Assembly (NCBI GenBank): GCA_946122785.1
Contig: CAMGYJ010000008.1
Location: 4,241,742-4,305,741, forward strand
Source of the DNA: Linum tenue
Taxonomy: Eukaryota; Streptophyta; Magnoliopsida; Malpighiales; Linaceae
DNA: 64,000 nucleotides
Reading direction: 5' to 3'
The position numbers and the translations under genes were made by a program. Of the stretch, positions 33,801 to 46,000 are shown piece by piece (position 1 is the first letter of the stretch; each line of letters begins with the position of its first letter). The notes under the pieces are model-generated. The model was not told where the DNA came from and made no database searches. It was given only the letters and a program-made list of their open reading frames with translations.

Positions 33801-34261
33801 TAACCAACAGAACAAAACAATGTAGAAGAATCCAGAGAGTCTTATTCCTGCATCCACTCATCTCAAGCTGTGCATGGCATATCCAAAGATTATGCACTCA
33901 ACTTCGCACGCTAACTTTTCTCAATCACACTCTAAATCTCCTCGTCAAACAATCAAACGCCGTAGGAGCGAGCTAACAAGACCCTAAACCCAAATGGCCG
34001 ATGATCGATGATCGCAAGGAAACCCATTTCTCCATTTCTCACCACAAACCCAGAAACTTAAAAAGAGAGTGGCAGAGAACCCATTAAAAATAAATAACAA
34101 ATAGAACAAAAAGGCCATAACTTTGAACAGAAAACGGGAGCTTAGAAAGAAAAGAAAAGGAAGGAAACGTTTTAGACCGAACCTGTAGAAGTGAAGATGG
34201 TGGCAGCAGAGAGCAGGGAGAGGAGGAGAAGCAGAGTGGTAAATCTGGAGAGGAATCTCAT
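30840..34261 (-). pseudogene. COBRA-like GPI-anchored protein gene, exon 3 interrupted by a MITE
   Basis: Six exons: 34261-34183, 33255-33176, 32979 to 31945 (split by the MITE at 32087-32656), 31749-31590, 31508-31225 and 31126-30840. All introns are GT-AG and phases agree. Without the MITE and one duplication copy the coding length would be 1347 bases (448 residues), the normal family size. Visible parts: signal peptide MRFLSRFTTLLLLL; EAYDPLDPTGNITVKWDIMS; the carbohydrate-binding-like N-terminal domain; Cys-rich TPTCCVSLSSFYNNT and CPTC; CPIRVHWHVK; and a hydrophobic tail after PWLPN suited to GPI attachment. COBRA proteins act at the cell surface in oriented cellulose deposition. Apart from the insertion at about codon 158 no lesion is seen. 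As it stands the allele cannot code for a full protein, unless the insert is removed from the RNA. Confidence 0.9.
32087..32656. mobile_element. hAT-type MITE (570 bp) inside COBRA-like exon 3
   Basis: The ends CAGGGGCGGAGCCAGG and GCTCCGCCCCTG are inverted. GTAGTGCC is repeated exactly at 32079-32086 and 32657-32664. This is a common plant family beginning CAGGGGCGGAGC. The interior is AT-rich with no transposase. No clear splice acceptor lies near its downstream end on the gene strand, so removal as an intron looks unlikely. Confidence 0.92.
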
Positions 34262-34844
34262 TTCCTCCTTCGATGGAAAGATTCGCGACCCAGGCAAAAC
34301 AATGAACCTTTTAGCTATTTTATAATTATGTCGATGAATCTTCCTGGTATTGTATTCCTTGGTGGGTTCACCTTTCTAGGGGCAGGACTCTGGGGAGCTG
34401 GAGGGGAAGAAATGTGTGTGGGGAAATGGGAAAGGAAGAAGAGCAGAGCGTTGAAGCAATGCAACTTGGGACGTTTATTTGGCGTTTGTTTGTTTTAAGG
34501 ACTCAGACAAGTCACTATCCACATGTCAAAAGGCAGTATTTTTCCTCTTTTTAGTCACAAGACTGAGCAGAAAGAGGTGTGCTTAGAAGTTGGGAGACTA
34601 CTGAATGAGTAAAAATAGAGGTGAGCCACCTCAAGTGTGCTTTCTTCTTTTTTGAGTGCGTGATTAGTGATTATATATATGGCTTCGCCAAGACGCGTGA
34701 TCATTTAACAAAGTGGTTTTAAGACTTTAACTTAGTGTAATCAATCATATTGATCTTTGCGATGAAGTGAGTTGCAATTATGGCGAGAGCATAACCAAAT
34801 TTACTCATTTAGCCAGGAAATAAGTCACCAAGAAGAGATCAGAT
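34262..34844 (-). promoter_or_regulatory. 5' flank of the COBRA-like gene
   Basis: No other gene is seen. A TATATATAATC run (minus strand, about 34670-34682) is a possible TATA box, though it is about 410 bases before the start codon, so the core promoter is uncertain. Confidence 0.3.
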
Positions 34845-35213
34845 TAGAGGTGGCAATTCTCAATCCAATCCATTTAAATCCAATCCATTTGATCCAAATC
34901 CAATTGGATTGGTAGATTCATGGATCGATCCATGGATCCAAATGGCAAATTACGGTTAGATACCTATAATTTTTATATTTTAGATTCTGGTACCCAAAAT
35001 TTAATTTTTTATACGAAAAATATCATTGGACAATTACGTTTTGGTACCTAAAAAATTTCATTATGACATTTTAGTACCTAAACTTTTCACATTTTGCAAA
35101 TTGGTTCTTGGTTGAGGATGTCATTTGGATTCATGGATAATCCACCAATCCACTTGATCCAATCCATGAATCCATTGGATCCAATCCATGGATCAATCCA
35201 TTTGCCACCTCTA
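34845..35213. mobile_element. hAT-type MITE, TAGAGGTGRCAATT family, second copy
   Basis: The ends TAGAGGTGGCAATT and TTTGCCACCTCTA are inverted. The flanks GATCAGAT and GATAAGAT are an 8-bp duplication with one mismatch. The interior carries ATCCAATCCAT repeats. Related to 12439-12822. Confidence 0.8.
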
Positions 35214-37154
35214 GATAAGATCCATCACGTACTCACTGATTAGTCACACTGTCGAATAAAATCCATATGGATAATAAGAAAAATGATTAATTTAATAAAC
35301 AAGAATGAACGACTTGGTTTCTTGATCATTTGATGTCTGGAATTCGGATTCTCTCGATTGTACAGTCGAAGATAAATATGTTATTGGATCTAATTGATTG
35401 ATTAATCAACTTGGAGATTTTATTGTTTATGCCCATGGCGGCGGTAGTTCGATGGCGGTGGTAGTCCTGATTGATGTTCTCGATCTGTTGGCGTAGTGTG
35501 TGTCGTTGGAGTTCATTGTTGGCGGCGTCTATGGTGTAGTGGTTCAAGTTGGTTTCGGTTTGGGGTGGATGTTGATGGCAGTCTAGAGTTAGTACGGTGG
35601 TGGTTGAAGATATCATTTGAACGCTATGGGCTAGGGTTGATGTTGGACTTGTTTGTTTGTTTGCCTGGGCCGTTTGCATCGTTGACTTGAAAAATGAAGG
35701 TTTTGGTATAATTTGGATTTGAAAAGTCATGGATATATGATGGTTTTGGGCTCACTATGGATTTGAAAAATACCATTGTTTGTCATGATGAATTTTGGTA
35801 ATTAAATTTGTTTATATGAAGTGAAACTTACATTTCTCAAATTACCACTGGTTGTTTATATACTAATTGAGCCTACATTATTTAGCTATGTGTCTTGCAG
35901 CTCGATAGGTTGGACATAAGCATGGCAGTACTGTTAATTTTTTTCAGCTTATTTCCTCCGTCGGATCCGCTGATCATTTGCAGAGGCAAAGAAGATTGTG
36001 TAGATCAAGCGGGGAAAGGGAGATATGGGCAAGTTGAAAAACTAGCTTTATGCTTGCCTTTGCGGCTTTGCCCTTTGGGCCATCTCCCTGCTTCAGACCA
36101 GCATGACCAGGGTTTCCACTGAGTTGCATGTTGCCTCCATGACTAATATCATATCTTACAAGTTTTCTACCACAGTTACAGAGGAGGAGCTGTACAACAT
36201 TCTCAATTACGATCCGATCAAGGTGCATAGAATACTCTTCGTGGTGATATAGTCCCCAGTCATTTGCATGTTCAATGATTGCACGGTACAATTGAAGCAG
36301 GACGAGTTCATCGTTCATGGATTTTGGACAATTGATTCGAAGAATAAGACAATGCAGTTCAGCGACATATACCTTTTGAATGGACTAAGGAAACAAAGTG
36401 TATTATAGATTAAAATTTTATTAAATATGATCAACGTTCATGTAAATCTTAATTATGGCTAAGTAAAGATTGGTAGTAGTGATTAGGTACATTTTTAGTA
36501 GGGTTGCGGAGGTTGCTAGTTCACAATTGTGTTGCGTAGCTTAGGGATAAAGTGTGCATTTAATATTGTTCTACATTCATCAAATGGTGGATTCTTGGGT
36601 TTGTTAGTAATCATTTTTCTTTGGCATCCATGACAATGAGAAATGTTACTGGGTTTGGGTTGAAATCATTTCTTGATTGATGCATGTCATTCTTGCGCAG
36701 GAATTATACTAATCTTCTTTGTATCGTTCTAATTTTATGAATGTCCCTAAGGGATTGGGTTGGAATGATAGAAAATTTGGGCCTGGCCCATAAAATTACA
36801 CGAATGATTTTCTCCAACGCTTTCCCGCTGGCCGCCGTTCGTCCAATTGGCCTATTTCTCTCGTCAAACTTCTCCACCGCGGCGCGTCGACCATAATTAA
36901 ATAATAAGAAAATTAACAATTCCAGAATATTAGTACACTAGTACAGAACTACAGATCGGTCGTTGGATTGCAGAATGAGACTTTCGTATTGGAAAGTTTG
37001 ATTTTTCGTTTCAGAACGGGAATCTTTCGCTCCAAGTTCCCCTGAAATGTGAAAACCTGATTCCCGAGAGAGAAAATTCAAACCCTTACAGCATTGATTT
37101 TTGGTTACATCACCCGCCGATACTTCTTCGCTTCCCAAGCTCCGAGATTCCCCA
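35214..37154. other. Intergenic region with an unrecognised 114-codon frame
   Basis: The minus-strand frame 35974-36318 (starting MNDELVLLQLYRAIIEHAND) has balanced composition and could be a gene remnant, but I recognise no family. A frame at 35326-35730 looks like low-complexity chance coding. The last 150 bases before 37155 are probably 5' UTR of the carrier gene. Confidence 0.35.
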
Positions 37155-39654
37155 ATGGAGGCATCCACTGCTACTACCACCACAACTAGCGCCCGAGCGC
37201 AGCCCTTTGGCCAGACCGAGATCAATTGGGACAAGTACGTTCGTCTTTTGCCCTCTGCTATGTGTATTGTTGCTACCGTAGTCAATTGATTTTCCGCTGA
37301 GCGTTTGGTTGCCGAGAAAATACGACCGAAACATGGAGTTGCAAGGTTGTTATATCACGCTGGCCTACCTTAAAACAATGGAGGAAAAGTTCCATTGTGA
37401 AAGGAAAGTACGGAACATGTGAATTCGATATGAATTTGCTTGTTTCACAATGCTCCCTCATTAGCAGTGTATGAAATCTTGATGTTTTGCTTCTTGCTAA
37501 GTATCTGATTTGGGCAAATCATCTAAACCCTTTTCATGTGCTTATGTATTTCCATCTGGGCTTTTGCCAGGTTGGACAAGACTAAGTTTTATGTGGTGGG
37601 AGCTGGGATTTTCACTGGGGTTACAGTAGCATTGTATCCCATGTCTGTTATCAAGACCAGGCTCCAGGTTGCTACAAAGGATACGGTAGAGAAGAATGCA
37701 TTTTCTGTCATCAGAGGGTTACTGAAGTCAGATGGTATACCTGGTCTATACCGAGGCTTTGGCACCGTGATAACTGGGGCAATCCCTGCTAGGATTATCT
37801 TTCTCACAGCTTTAGAGACCACAAAAGTGGCTGCTTTCAAAATGATTGAACCGCTCAATTTATCTGAAGCTCCGCAAGCAGCTGTGGCAAATGGGATTGC
37901 TGGCATGACGTCGTCTTTGTTTTCGCAGTCGGTGTTTGTTCCAATTGATGTGGTATGTTGTTCGCTTCTTTCTTTGAATACCTTAGAATGGCGTCCTGAT
38001 ATTTATCTACACTACTTAAGAGTTAGGCTTTCTGTTTTATGACCTTTGGGAGACTAATTTTCGAGAAAGGTCGTTTCTTGAAAAATTTGCTCTATGTTGC
38101 CTATTTCTCGAGAGGACAGGGTCATTATAGTTTTGTTTTTCATTCGTATATGTATGCTGTTGGCTTAGAGAATGCATAAATTAAAGTTGCATACAATGTG
38201 GATTTCTGAATAGCTCCATGATCGTTTTGTTTTAGGTCAGTCAAAAGTTGATGGTGCAAGGATATTCTGGTCATGAGAGATATAAGGGGGGTATCGATGT
38301 TGTTCGTAAGATTGTCCGGAGTGATGGAATCCGAGGATTATATAGGGGATTTGGTCTTTCAGTCATGACATATTCCCCATCTAGTGCTGTATGGTGGGCA
38401 AGCTATGGTTCAAGCCAACGCATTATATGGAGGTGATTTCATTTTACCCTGAAGATTTGCCTTCTATTTTCTTGATTTGAATTTTCAGATTAATTTACTA
38501 TTTTAGCTTTCTGTTTTAGGCTCTCTCTGATATTAAATTTAGGTTAGATAATGTATAATGTTATCTAGTCTTTTGGAAATTATATAATCATAAACTTGTG
38601 CTAGGGTATGGCTTTAGAGCATGTGCTAGGTAGGTTTTCTCCTACTGCACCCCAAACCGAGTGTATGGTCTTTTAATCCTCTCACCAGGCTTCGGTAACT
38701 TGCATGATTTATTTGTCTTTAACATGTGGATCATTCTGAACAGGTTTTTAGGTTATGGAACTGATGCTGAGCCAGCAGCCCCTAGTGACTCGAAGATAGT
38801 CGCTGTTCAAGCCAGTGGAGGGATTATTGCAGGAGCTACTGCTTCCTGCATCACAACCCCTTTGGACACTATAAAGACACGTTTGCAGGTAATAGTTCAA
38901 ATCTCTAATGAATAGTGTTCTTGCGCTGTCCAACTTCTCCTTCCCTTTGGACTTGTAGCCACTCATTCATAATTTAATGCAATAAAAAAAAACTAATTTA
39001 GTTGGCCTGCAATGAATTTTTTTATATATAACAAAGTTGGCCTGTAATGATGCAACTTCTGAAAGGGGTACCATTTTATGCATGAGAAATATTTTCGCGA
39101 CAGTGAAGTTGAATACTTGACTTTTACTAGTCGTGAAAGGAAGTTTTGAGTGTTCTCCACTTTTCCTTGGTTGTTTTATGGAACTTTGATATATGACGGT
39201 GAGTAAGCCATGCAAGTGGTTTAGCATCATACTCTTTTTATGGTCTTTTATAGCAGCTAAGGCAATAACATGGAGATGGACTAAATGTTTGGCTGTGTGC
39301 TAAAACAATAGTTAGGAGAGGTTTTGGAAGCCAGAAGTTAGTTTATAATCGGCAACTACATAAATTACATAATGGGTGGGTCATTTGTTGGTGTGTTTCA
39401 CAAGTTCATTTTCCATGTAACCACTAATCCTTTTGTTGTGTCCTACTCATTTCCCTTACTCGGGTGTTTCCATGGTCCAGGTAATGGGGCATGAAAGGAA
39501 AAGTACTGCTAGACAGGTGGTCAAAACCTTGGTAAAGGATGATGGTTGGACTGGTTTATACAAAGGGTTGGGCCCAAGATTTGTCAGCATGTCAGCATGG
39601 GGAACCTCCATGATACTAGCATATGAGTATTTGAGTATGTATTCTTGCTCCTAA
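37155..39654 (+). CDS. Mitochondrial carrier of the SLC25A44 type
   Basis: Five exons: 37155-37234, 37571-37952, 38236-38432, 38744-38888 and 39481-39654, all with GT-AG introns and consistent phase. They give 325 residues, the usual carrier size. Each of the three carrier repeats has its signature: PMSVIKTR, PIDVVSQK and PLDTIKTR, each followed by a GLYRG- or GLYKG-type motif, with six membrane segments expected. The family sits in the inner mitochondrial membrane. The closest relatives I recall are Arabidopsis At5g15640 and animal SLC25A44, which carries branched-chain amino acids. Substrate is inferred from family only. The N-terminal Thr-rich stretch is short and variable. The gene is single-copy here and shows no lesion. 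Confidence 0.93.
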
Positions 39655-40535
39655 TCAATCTCTAGAGTATTAATGTGACACTAGGCTGCTGTTAGTCCCT
39701 TTGTCTGTTCAATGGCCATATCAAGAGCTTTGATTTGTGCAGACACTAGGGATACCATTGTTTCATAAGTCTTGAGTTGTTCATTATGCATATCTCAGGC
39801 CAGTAGTTTGTAGACCTACAAGAGATGTGTATCTCTCTTCTAATCTTCTGTGTCCTCATCTTATTACCAACTATCCGCAGTGGTTATAGGTAGTTCATCT
39901 ATCTAGTCTTGACAGAATAGCTTATAATTTCACCTCCTTAACAGCTGTGTATTACTCCATGCAGAGCGCTTGTGTGCAAAAGATGAATAAACAGAAAGAC
40001 TCTGGACATTACAGTGGCCAACAACATCTTGTTGAAGGAATGACGGGAATTTTTGCTCTTGATCAGGAATCTCTACGACTTCTTGAGATGTCTCTTTCAA
40101 CAAATTCGCAAGAGAATGTTTTATTTTTGTTGTTGGCTGAAACTGCCATGGCCAAAGAGGAGGGGATATACCAATAAATCTTGATCAGTTGCAGATTTTT
40201 TTGGAAAGCCACATGGATCAAATCTACGATTCTTTGATTACATAGAAGAGCCCTTTCATTATTATTCTCCCTTGAGGGCGAAATTTTAACGTGATTACAA
40301 AATTGTAACGCCTGTATTGTTTTCTTTTTCCCTTACCGTTAAAGTGTATGTGTGTAGGAAAACTTATAGTTCTTCTGACGATTAGTTGTGTACTATTGCT
40401 CATTGATAGTAGTAATAAAAGGAGAAGAAACAAGTTGATTTCTTCATCGGAGAATTCTCATTTCGCACTAAAAAAACATGTGACTCCTATGTATCCAAAG
40501 ATTGTATCATTGAATGTAATAAAACTTCTGCCATT
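39655..40535. other. 3' flank of the carrier gene, convergent with the next gene
   Basis: It probably contains 3' UTR of the carrier (AATAAA occurs near 39985 and 40173) and of the convergent methyltransferase-like gene. A 76-codon frame at 39947-40177 is not recognised and is likely UTR. Confidence 0.35.
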
Positions 40536-41975
40536 TTATGTCCTGGTAGGTTTTTCCAGAACAGCAGAGAAGAAAAACTCATCCCCAAGTTTGTCCGTCG
40601 GTGGCACAACTCTACACAATAGCTTTCTGTATCCAAGCCTTCCGAACTCATCAAGGTACATCTTCATATCCTCTTTCTTGCAGAAGAAGCGATCGACCCA
40701 AAGTAACCCTCTGGGTCGAAGAACACGGTCCCAATCAAAAAGCACAAACCGGAGTAGCTCGACCCCTATCCATCCGTCCAAGAACAGGATTGAGTGCACA
40801 ATGTCAAGCGTGTTGTCAAAGAAAGGCAGTCTTGTCCCAACTGATACATACAGAGGCAAGAGCCCCCTCAGTGCAATTACCTCACTGAAAGGAGCACCTA
40901 GGTTTAATGTAGCTGAAATAATGGTCACACCTCTCTCTCTCATAAGTGCAGCAAAAGTTCCGGTTGTAGGGCTAAAATCTAGCCCTACACGGATCTCGCT
41001 TGGCTTCAACTTCAAAACCTCGTCAATGGTGAATTCAGCCGAGATGGACTCATTGGTTGCCACCTCCCAGCCTCGCTTCGTCAGGTTGAAACAGTCTGCA
41101 CATCTGAAGAACCCTCTTCTGTTAGCTTTACCAGAAACAAGACAAGCGTAACTCTTTCATTTGTGATGACTCCAAATGATGTTGGAATCGCTTGGTGGGG
41201 TCCAGAGAGAAGAATTCATCAGTGGAATTGGGTTGGTATAGCTTGGGGATGCCCTTGAGAAGCACAATCTTCTCGGAAGTGGGTCACAGCCATTAAGAAT
41301 CAGCCGCTGAGCTACATCCGAATCATCTGGGCACATCTTGTACATCTTGTAGCTCATGAAACGGTCTAGATGTGTGGCCATATGGGCACAGCCAAACCCT
41401 ACTGCAGGGGTGATTGCTTCCATTCCAAGGAAGTTCTTCTTCCCGTTTTGCCTGTTTGGTTTTGGAGATATGTAGTTATGAACCTGACCTGAAGTGAATG
41501 ACTTTACTCTTCCTGTTGACTCGTATTCATTTTCATCGTCGGTGGGTTCAGTGAGATCTTCATCAACTTGGCTCATTTCAGTAGCAGCAAGAGAGCTGCG
41601 CGATGGGTTTGAAAGACTGCCTGCAACCTAGTCCAGAGAAACCGCTAAGCGAAGAAGTTGATCAGAGAACGCTGATAAAGGCTTGGATCCTGTTAGGCTA
41701 TCGTTGTGAAGTTGCTGCAAGAGTACTCCCACCTGAGCCTGCAAGCCTAAAATTTGGGAATGGAGTAAAGAAGAAGACGAAGAAGGCAGCAAAGCCGGTT
41801 CACCATTGCAGACATCTTTGGCTGCAAAAAGCAAGCCAGGATAAGAGATGTTGGAGCTCAAACTAAAGATGGTGAAGGTGCAAAGAAGCAAGAGAGTGCA
41901 TAGCAATGCAAGTAGTCTTCTTCCTCCAGGGAGCCATCTGGACGAGGTTCCTCTTGAGTTGCTTTGTTTCTGCAT
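40536..41975 (-). pseudogene. Plant methyltransferase-like protein with two in-frame stops
   Basis: A single uninterrupted frame of 480 codons, apart from TAG at 41628-41630 and TGA at 41157-41159, encodes all parts of a family I recall from Arabidopsis At1g29790-like proteins. These are a basic N-terminus and one membrane segment (RRLLALLCTLLLLCTFTIF), a coiled stem, then a domain with YMSYKMYKMCPDD-like and CDPLPRRLC blocks. A Rossmann-type SAM-binding fold follows, with RVGLDFSPTTGTFAA, NLGAPFSEVIALRG, a DIVHS block and DWDRVLRPRGLLWVD. Family proteins are Golgi or endomembrane type and their substrate is mostly unknown. Each stop is one base from a sense codon. Everything else, including length, is normal. 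It is a young pseudogene, or the stops are sequence errors. Confidence 0.82.
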
Positions 41976-42593
41976 ATTTTTTTGGGAAAATGGAACAAAA
42001 TGTTCAAGCTTTGAGGAGCTGATGTTTTTTTTTTCCTTTCTTTTTCTTGTGCAGTAACCTCCTAGGCCAGGTTGACTTCGAAATTAAGTTCAGCTCAGAA
42101 CTTCAGATCCATTGTCATTCTTTTATTCAGCAAATCAATCTTCCCTAGGTTCTGAGTTCTGACTCCAAATTACTTTTCTTAATTATTTAATGTGCCTTGG
42201 AGAAGGCAAATCCCTTCCAGTTGAAGCATTCTATATCGGGTGCCGAGTACTTTAAATTGAAACGGAAGTAAACTTCTTTTTTTTTAGTGGTGAACTGGAT
42301 GTTTACAAACAAGTTCTTGGTATAGATATTTCTACAAACTATCAAATTTACAAACGTTGTGACATTTTGTATTAGTTTGGAATTCATCCTTCCTGCAAAG
42401 ACAAACCATAGGGAAAAGAGCAGGCAACTCCGGAATGAATGCAGCCATACTTTGATCAATAGGAAATCACAAGTACAGAAAAGTGAGATCTCAAACCAAA
42501 ATTGCTTCCTCGTATATGAGCAGTAGTAGGATACTTTTGAAACATTATAAAGTGATACATTTCCATCTTTGAGTGCCTATATAGCTACCAATC
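41976..42593. other. Spacer between the methyltransferase-like and zinc-protein genes
   Basis: AT-rich. It likely holds 5' sequence of the methyltransferase-like gene and 3' UTR of the next gene. No other gene was recognised. Confidence 0.35.
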
Positions 42594-44407
42594 CTAATGA
42601 TGTTGAAGTGCTTGTTCAACTCTACTCCCACTTTCCGATTCACCATTCTCTTCCTCGCTATCATCCCCCTCTCCTTTATCTTCATCCTCGTCTCTTGGTT
42701 CGCCTTGTTCATCACAGTAGTGGTCTTCTTCTCCTTCATCGAGATCCTTATTATTAGTGTCACTTATACGAAGACCGGAGACTTTTGCAGCATATCCTTC
42801 CAGTGATACAGTAGGAAACAGATCCCCAACTTTATTCCCTTCTGTGGTTGGTGGCATTGCTGAATTCTTGGGTTTAGCTTTGCCCATCTGATGCAATCAT
42901 TACAAGGGGTCAAACATGTGCACCACACACCCAACATGATGCAAGGTCAGACAGAATGACAGAAATAAGAAAGACCAGGTAGGATATGAAGAGTGCAATA
43001 TAAGTTCCATAGCAGGAAGGCCTCTCTACATTGAGCATTGGTTCGAACTCTGTTCTAACAAGGATATAATAAATGACAATGTTAAGAAAAGGATTAAGTT
43101 ACTTGAGCATTTTCTACAAGGAACACAAAATCTCTAAGGCTTTCATGGACAGAGATTGATTACAACATGAAACAACCAATCAAGAGAAGAGCAATATCAG
43201 TTTGTCAGTTCTTTGTTGACAATCCTCTAATGCATATGCCAAGTAAGCAGTTAGGTGCATTATGGGAGCAGAGAAATCGAAGCCCGTACTTCCAATTAAG
43301 ATACTAAATCAACTGCCAGAAAACATCAGGACAACTCTTCACCACTCCCTAATCCATTTCACTAGTAGGAGATCAAATTCATTAAGCACTAACAAATTAC
43401 AAAAATCAGGACAACAACACAGGAAGACAACAAGATGCTGAATTAATGGAAAGTCTTCATCAAGAAACTTACCGAGCGCAGGAGGGTCCTCCTATCTCTC
43501 TCCCGGGCATTCTTAATGGCCTACAACACCAACAAAACCTAGTTGAGAACCAAACAGAAATAACTACTCAATTTCAATCGCAAATCAAATTGTTAGCCAC
43601 ATCAAATAACGTACATCCTCGAGCATCTTCTGCTCAGCCTCTACATCTTCAGAATCCCTTCAGAAACAACACAAAGTCGAAGACTCGGTATAAGCTATTG
43701 TTGCTACAATCAAACTTTAGGTATATACTTTTGACAACATAAAGATTCAGACCAGACCTTCCAACTATCTGGTCAACTCGGCATTGGCACTTTGCGCACA
43801 CCTTTTGCTCCTTGGCACATCCTAAACAGAACAATCCATTCCAATCAAGAAAAAAGATTGACACCACCATCAATGAAACCAAAAAAATGCGCAAAGATGA
43901 AACCTTTTCAGCATTTCAGCCAAGTAGAAAACTACCAACCTGAACATAAGTTATGGTAGGCATGACGGACTGCACGTTTGGAGCAATGTTGGCTGCAACA
44001 CATTCAAACCCACTACTGAGCGACTTACATCTATCTAGCTGGATATAAGAGAAGAACAGAGGAAAGGCAATAAACAAGTAAAGGTTCAAACTTAACCATT
44101 TTGCCGGCTCAGTAAGAGGCTTGTACTTGCCGTAGCGGCGCTTCCAATCGATCTGGTCTTTACATCGTTGGCACACTCCGCAAATCGCCGGTAAGGGCCT
44201 GAACCTGCCGCCGACTTCCTACTTGTCGGGAAGTTGAGAAACATACCATTTGGTTCCATGGACATTAAAGAAGAGAAAGAGCGATGAATTCATCTAAGTC
44301 TTGGTCTCTCGGAAAAGGGAATTTACCGTTTCGTTGATCTTGATGCCTGCTTTAGGCTTCCAAGCATATTCGTTTTGGTGCTTCGGCGGACCGCGTCGGC
44401 TGCTCAT
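42594..44407 (-). CDS. C9orf85-like (DUF2039) zinc-binding protein
   Basis: Seven exons: 44407-44327, 44218-44097, 43992-43940, 43821-43758, 43657-43615, 43520-43473 and 42887-42594. Introns are GT-AG, phases fit, and the product is 234 residues. It starts MSSRRGPPKHQNEYAWKPK, the conserved family opening. CQRCKDQIDWKRRYGKYKPL, then paired cysteines CQHC, CSGCA and CAKCQC, follow; these should bind zinc. The tail (about 160-234) is very acidic, rich in Glu, Asp and Ser. The family is found across eukaryotes and has no settled biochemical role. I base the identification on remembered human C9orf85 order (QRCK, YKPL, C-x2-C pairs). The small exons make some borders provisional, but phase agreement over seven exons supports them. 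Confidence 0.85.
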
Positions 44408-44722
44408 CTCACTCCTAGTCTGGGCGGCTCCCTGCTCTTCCCCGTAGCTTCAAGCGACAGACCTAGATGATGGAGCAGTCGACGATGCACCCTCCCCACG
44501 AGCAACGGCGAAGGCGAGCTTGATGGCGACGATGGGGCTTGATGTAGAGCATATTGGTGGTGGCTCATCCCTAGAGCCCGCGAGGCTGAGCAGTGTGGGC
44601 CAAGTTTGCCCAAAGCTCAGGGCAGGACTCTTGCACACTCCAGCTGCGCATGGTATCATCGCGATCCACAAAAATGCCAAATTGGCGGGATATGACCTCG
44701 TGGGCTAAGAATTTGGGTTTAA
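44408..44722. other. 5' flank of the zinc-protein gene, arm of a large inverted repeat
   Basis: 44450-44705 is GC-richer and matches the reverse complement of 47735-47950 (shared TTTTTGTGGATCGC, GATACCAT and TGGGC blocks). It may include the gene's 5' UTR and promoter. Confidence 0.5.
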
Positions 44723-45073
44723 GGGGTGTTTGGAAGTTGTAATTGTTTTGTTGAGATTGTCATTATCCATGTATTGTTTATAATGAATCATTTTTTTGTT
44801 TTTTTAGCAGAAACAATACATGGATTGTTTCTATGATGTGACAGAAACTATCACTCATTTTGAGTGATTGTTATATCTCAACTTTTAGTTGTGATTGTTG
44901 AGATTGTTGAGTTGAGATTGTTTTGTCTCAGCTTTTAGCTGATGCGACATACACAATCACACATACCAAACGTTGTATTCTACAATGCATCAAATTCGAC
45001 AATACATGTATAATATTATACATACATTCTCAACAATACATCTATTTAACAATCGCAACTTCCAAACGACCCC
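44723..45073. mobile_element. PIF/Harbinger (Tourist-like) MITE, 351 bp
   Basis: The ends GGGGTGTTTGGAAGTTG and CAACTTCCAAACGACCCC are inverted. TAA flanks both sides. It contains ACAATACATG/CATGTATTGT inner repeats and no coding. Confidence 0.85.
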
Positions 45074-45499
45074 TAAGTTAATGGACCTGAGGCTCAATGT
45101 TTGTGAGTAGGAGTAGGTTACGGATCGATGAGATTTAGGCCGACTGGGTCCAAATTGAGTTGTGGCTGAAGACGAGATGAGCTTGGCGGACCAAGGCGGG
45201 ATGGTTGGACACCAGGGTAGCTGGCTAAGTTGAGGCAAACCGAGACAATTGTTGAATACTAATAAGAGTTCTTGAAACTGAGCAACATGTGCAAGGGAAT
45301 GCCAGATGAGACTGGGGGCAATGCATGGCAGGTCTGAGGCCAGAATTTGCAGCAACGGTCAAGGTATTTGAGTCTAATTCTTTGAGAGTGGCTTTGAGGT
45401 AAAAAAAATGATCTATCTAGTTGGAGAAGCAGTGGCAGTTGCTTTCAGAAGGCAACTAGTCTTTCTGGTGGAGGTTTCATGGCTAGCAGAGGAGTCATG

Positions 45500-46000
45500 G
45501 CAGTGACTGCTCAGACTCTAGGGGTGGCAACTAGAGATGACAATTTCGACCATACCCGTAGGCGGGGCGGGGCGAGGCGAGCATGAGTAGTCTCATCGAC
45601 ACAACCTGCCCCATTGTCGACTCATTCTTGCCTAAAGTACATGTAATCTTAGTCAAATTACTTAGGATTTTCCTGTTATTACCTCATATTTTAGCTATCA
45701 TAGAGTTATAAATGAATAAAAACCTCAATTTCTCCAATAATTTAACTACATCTATCATATCATGGTATGTTTCTTGATATTCTAATGATAATAATGAATA
45801 TTTATAATATTTTCCATATAAATTTGACGATTACTAAAAATATAAAATAAAATTTACAACTAAAAAGTTACCTACTAAAAATTAGAGATTAAAAATAGTT
45901 TCAGGTTTTGTTTTTTGGGATATCAGGTTCCTACTTCCTAGGGCTAGAGTGTGTACAGTGTACACTACAATTTTGATTGTTTAGCAAGAACGTCGGTGGT
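45500..46000. other. AT-rich spacer with a partial MITE-like start
   Basis: TAGAGATGACAATTTCGACC near 45532, followed by CCCGTAGGCGGGGCGGGGCG, resembles a hAT MITE terminus, but no matching right end was found. No gene seen. Confidence 0.3.
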
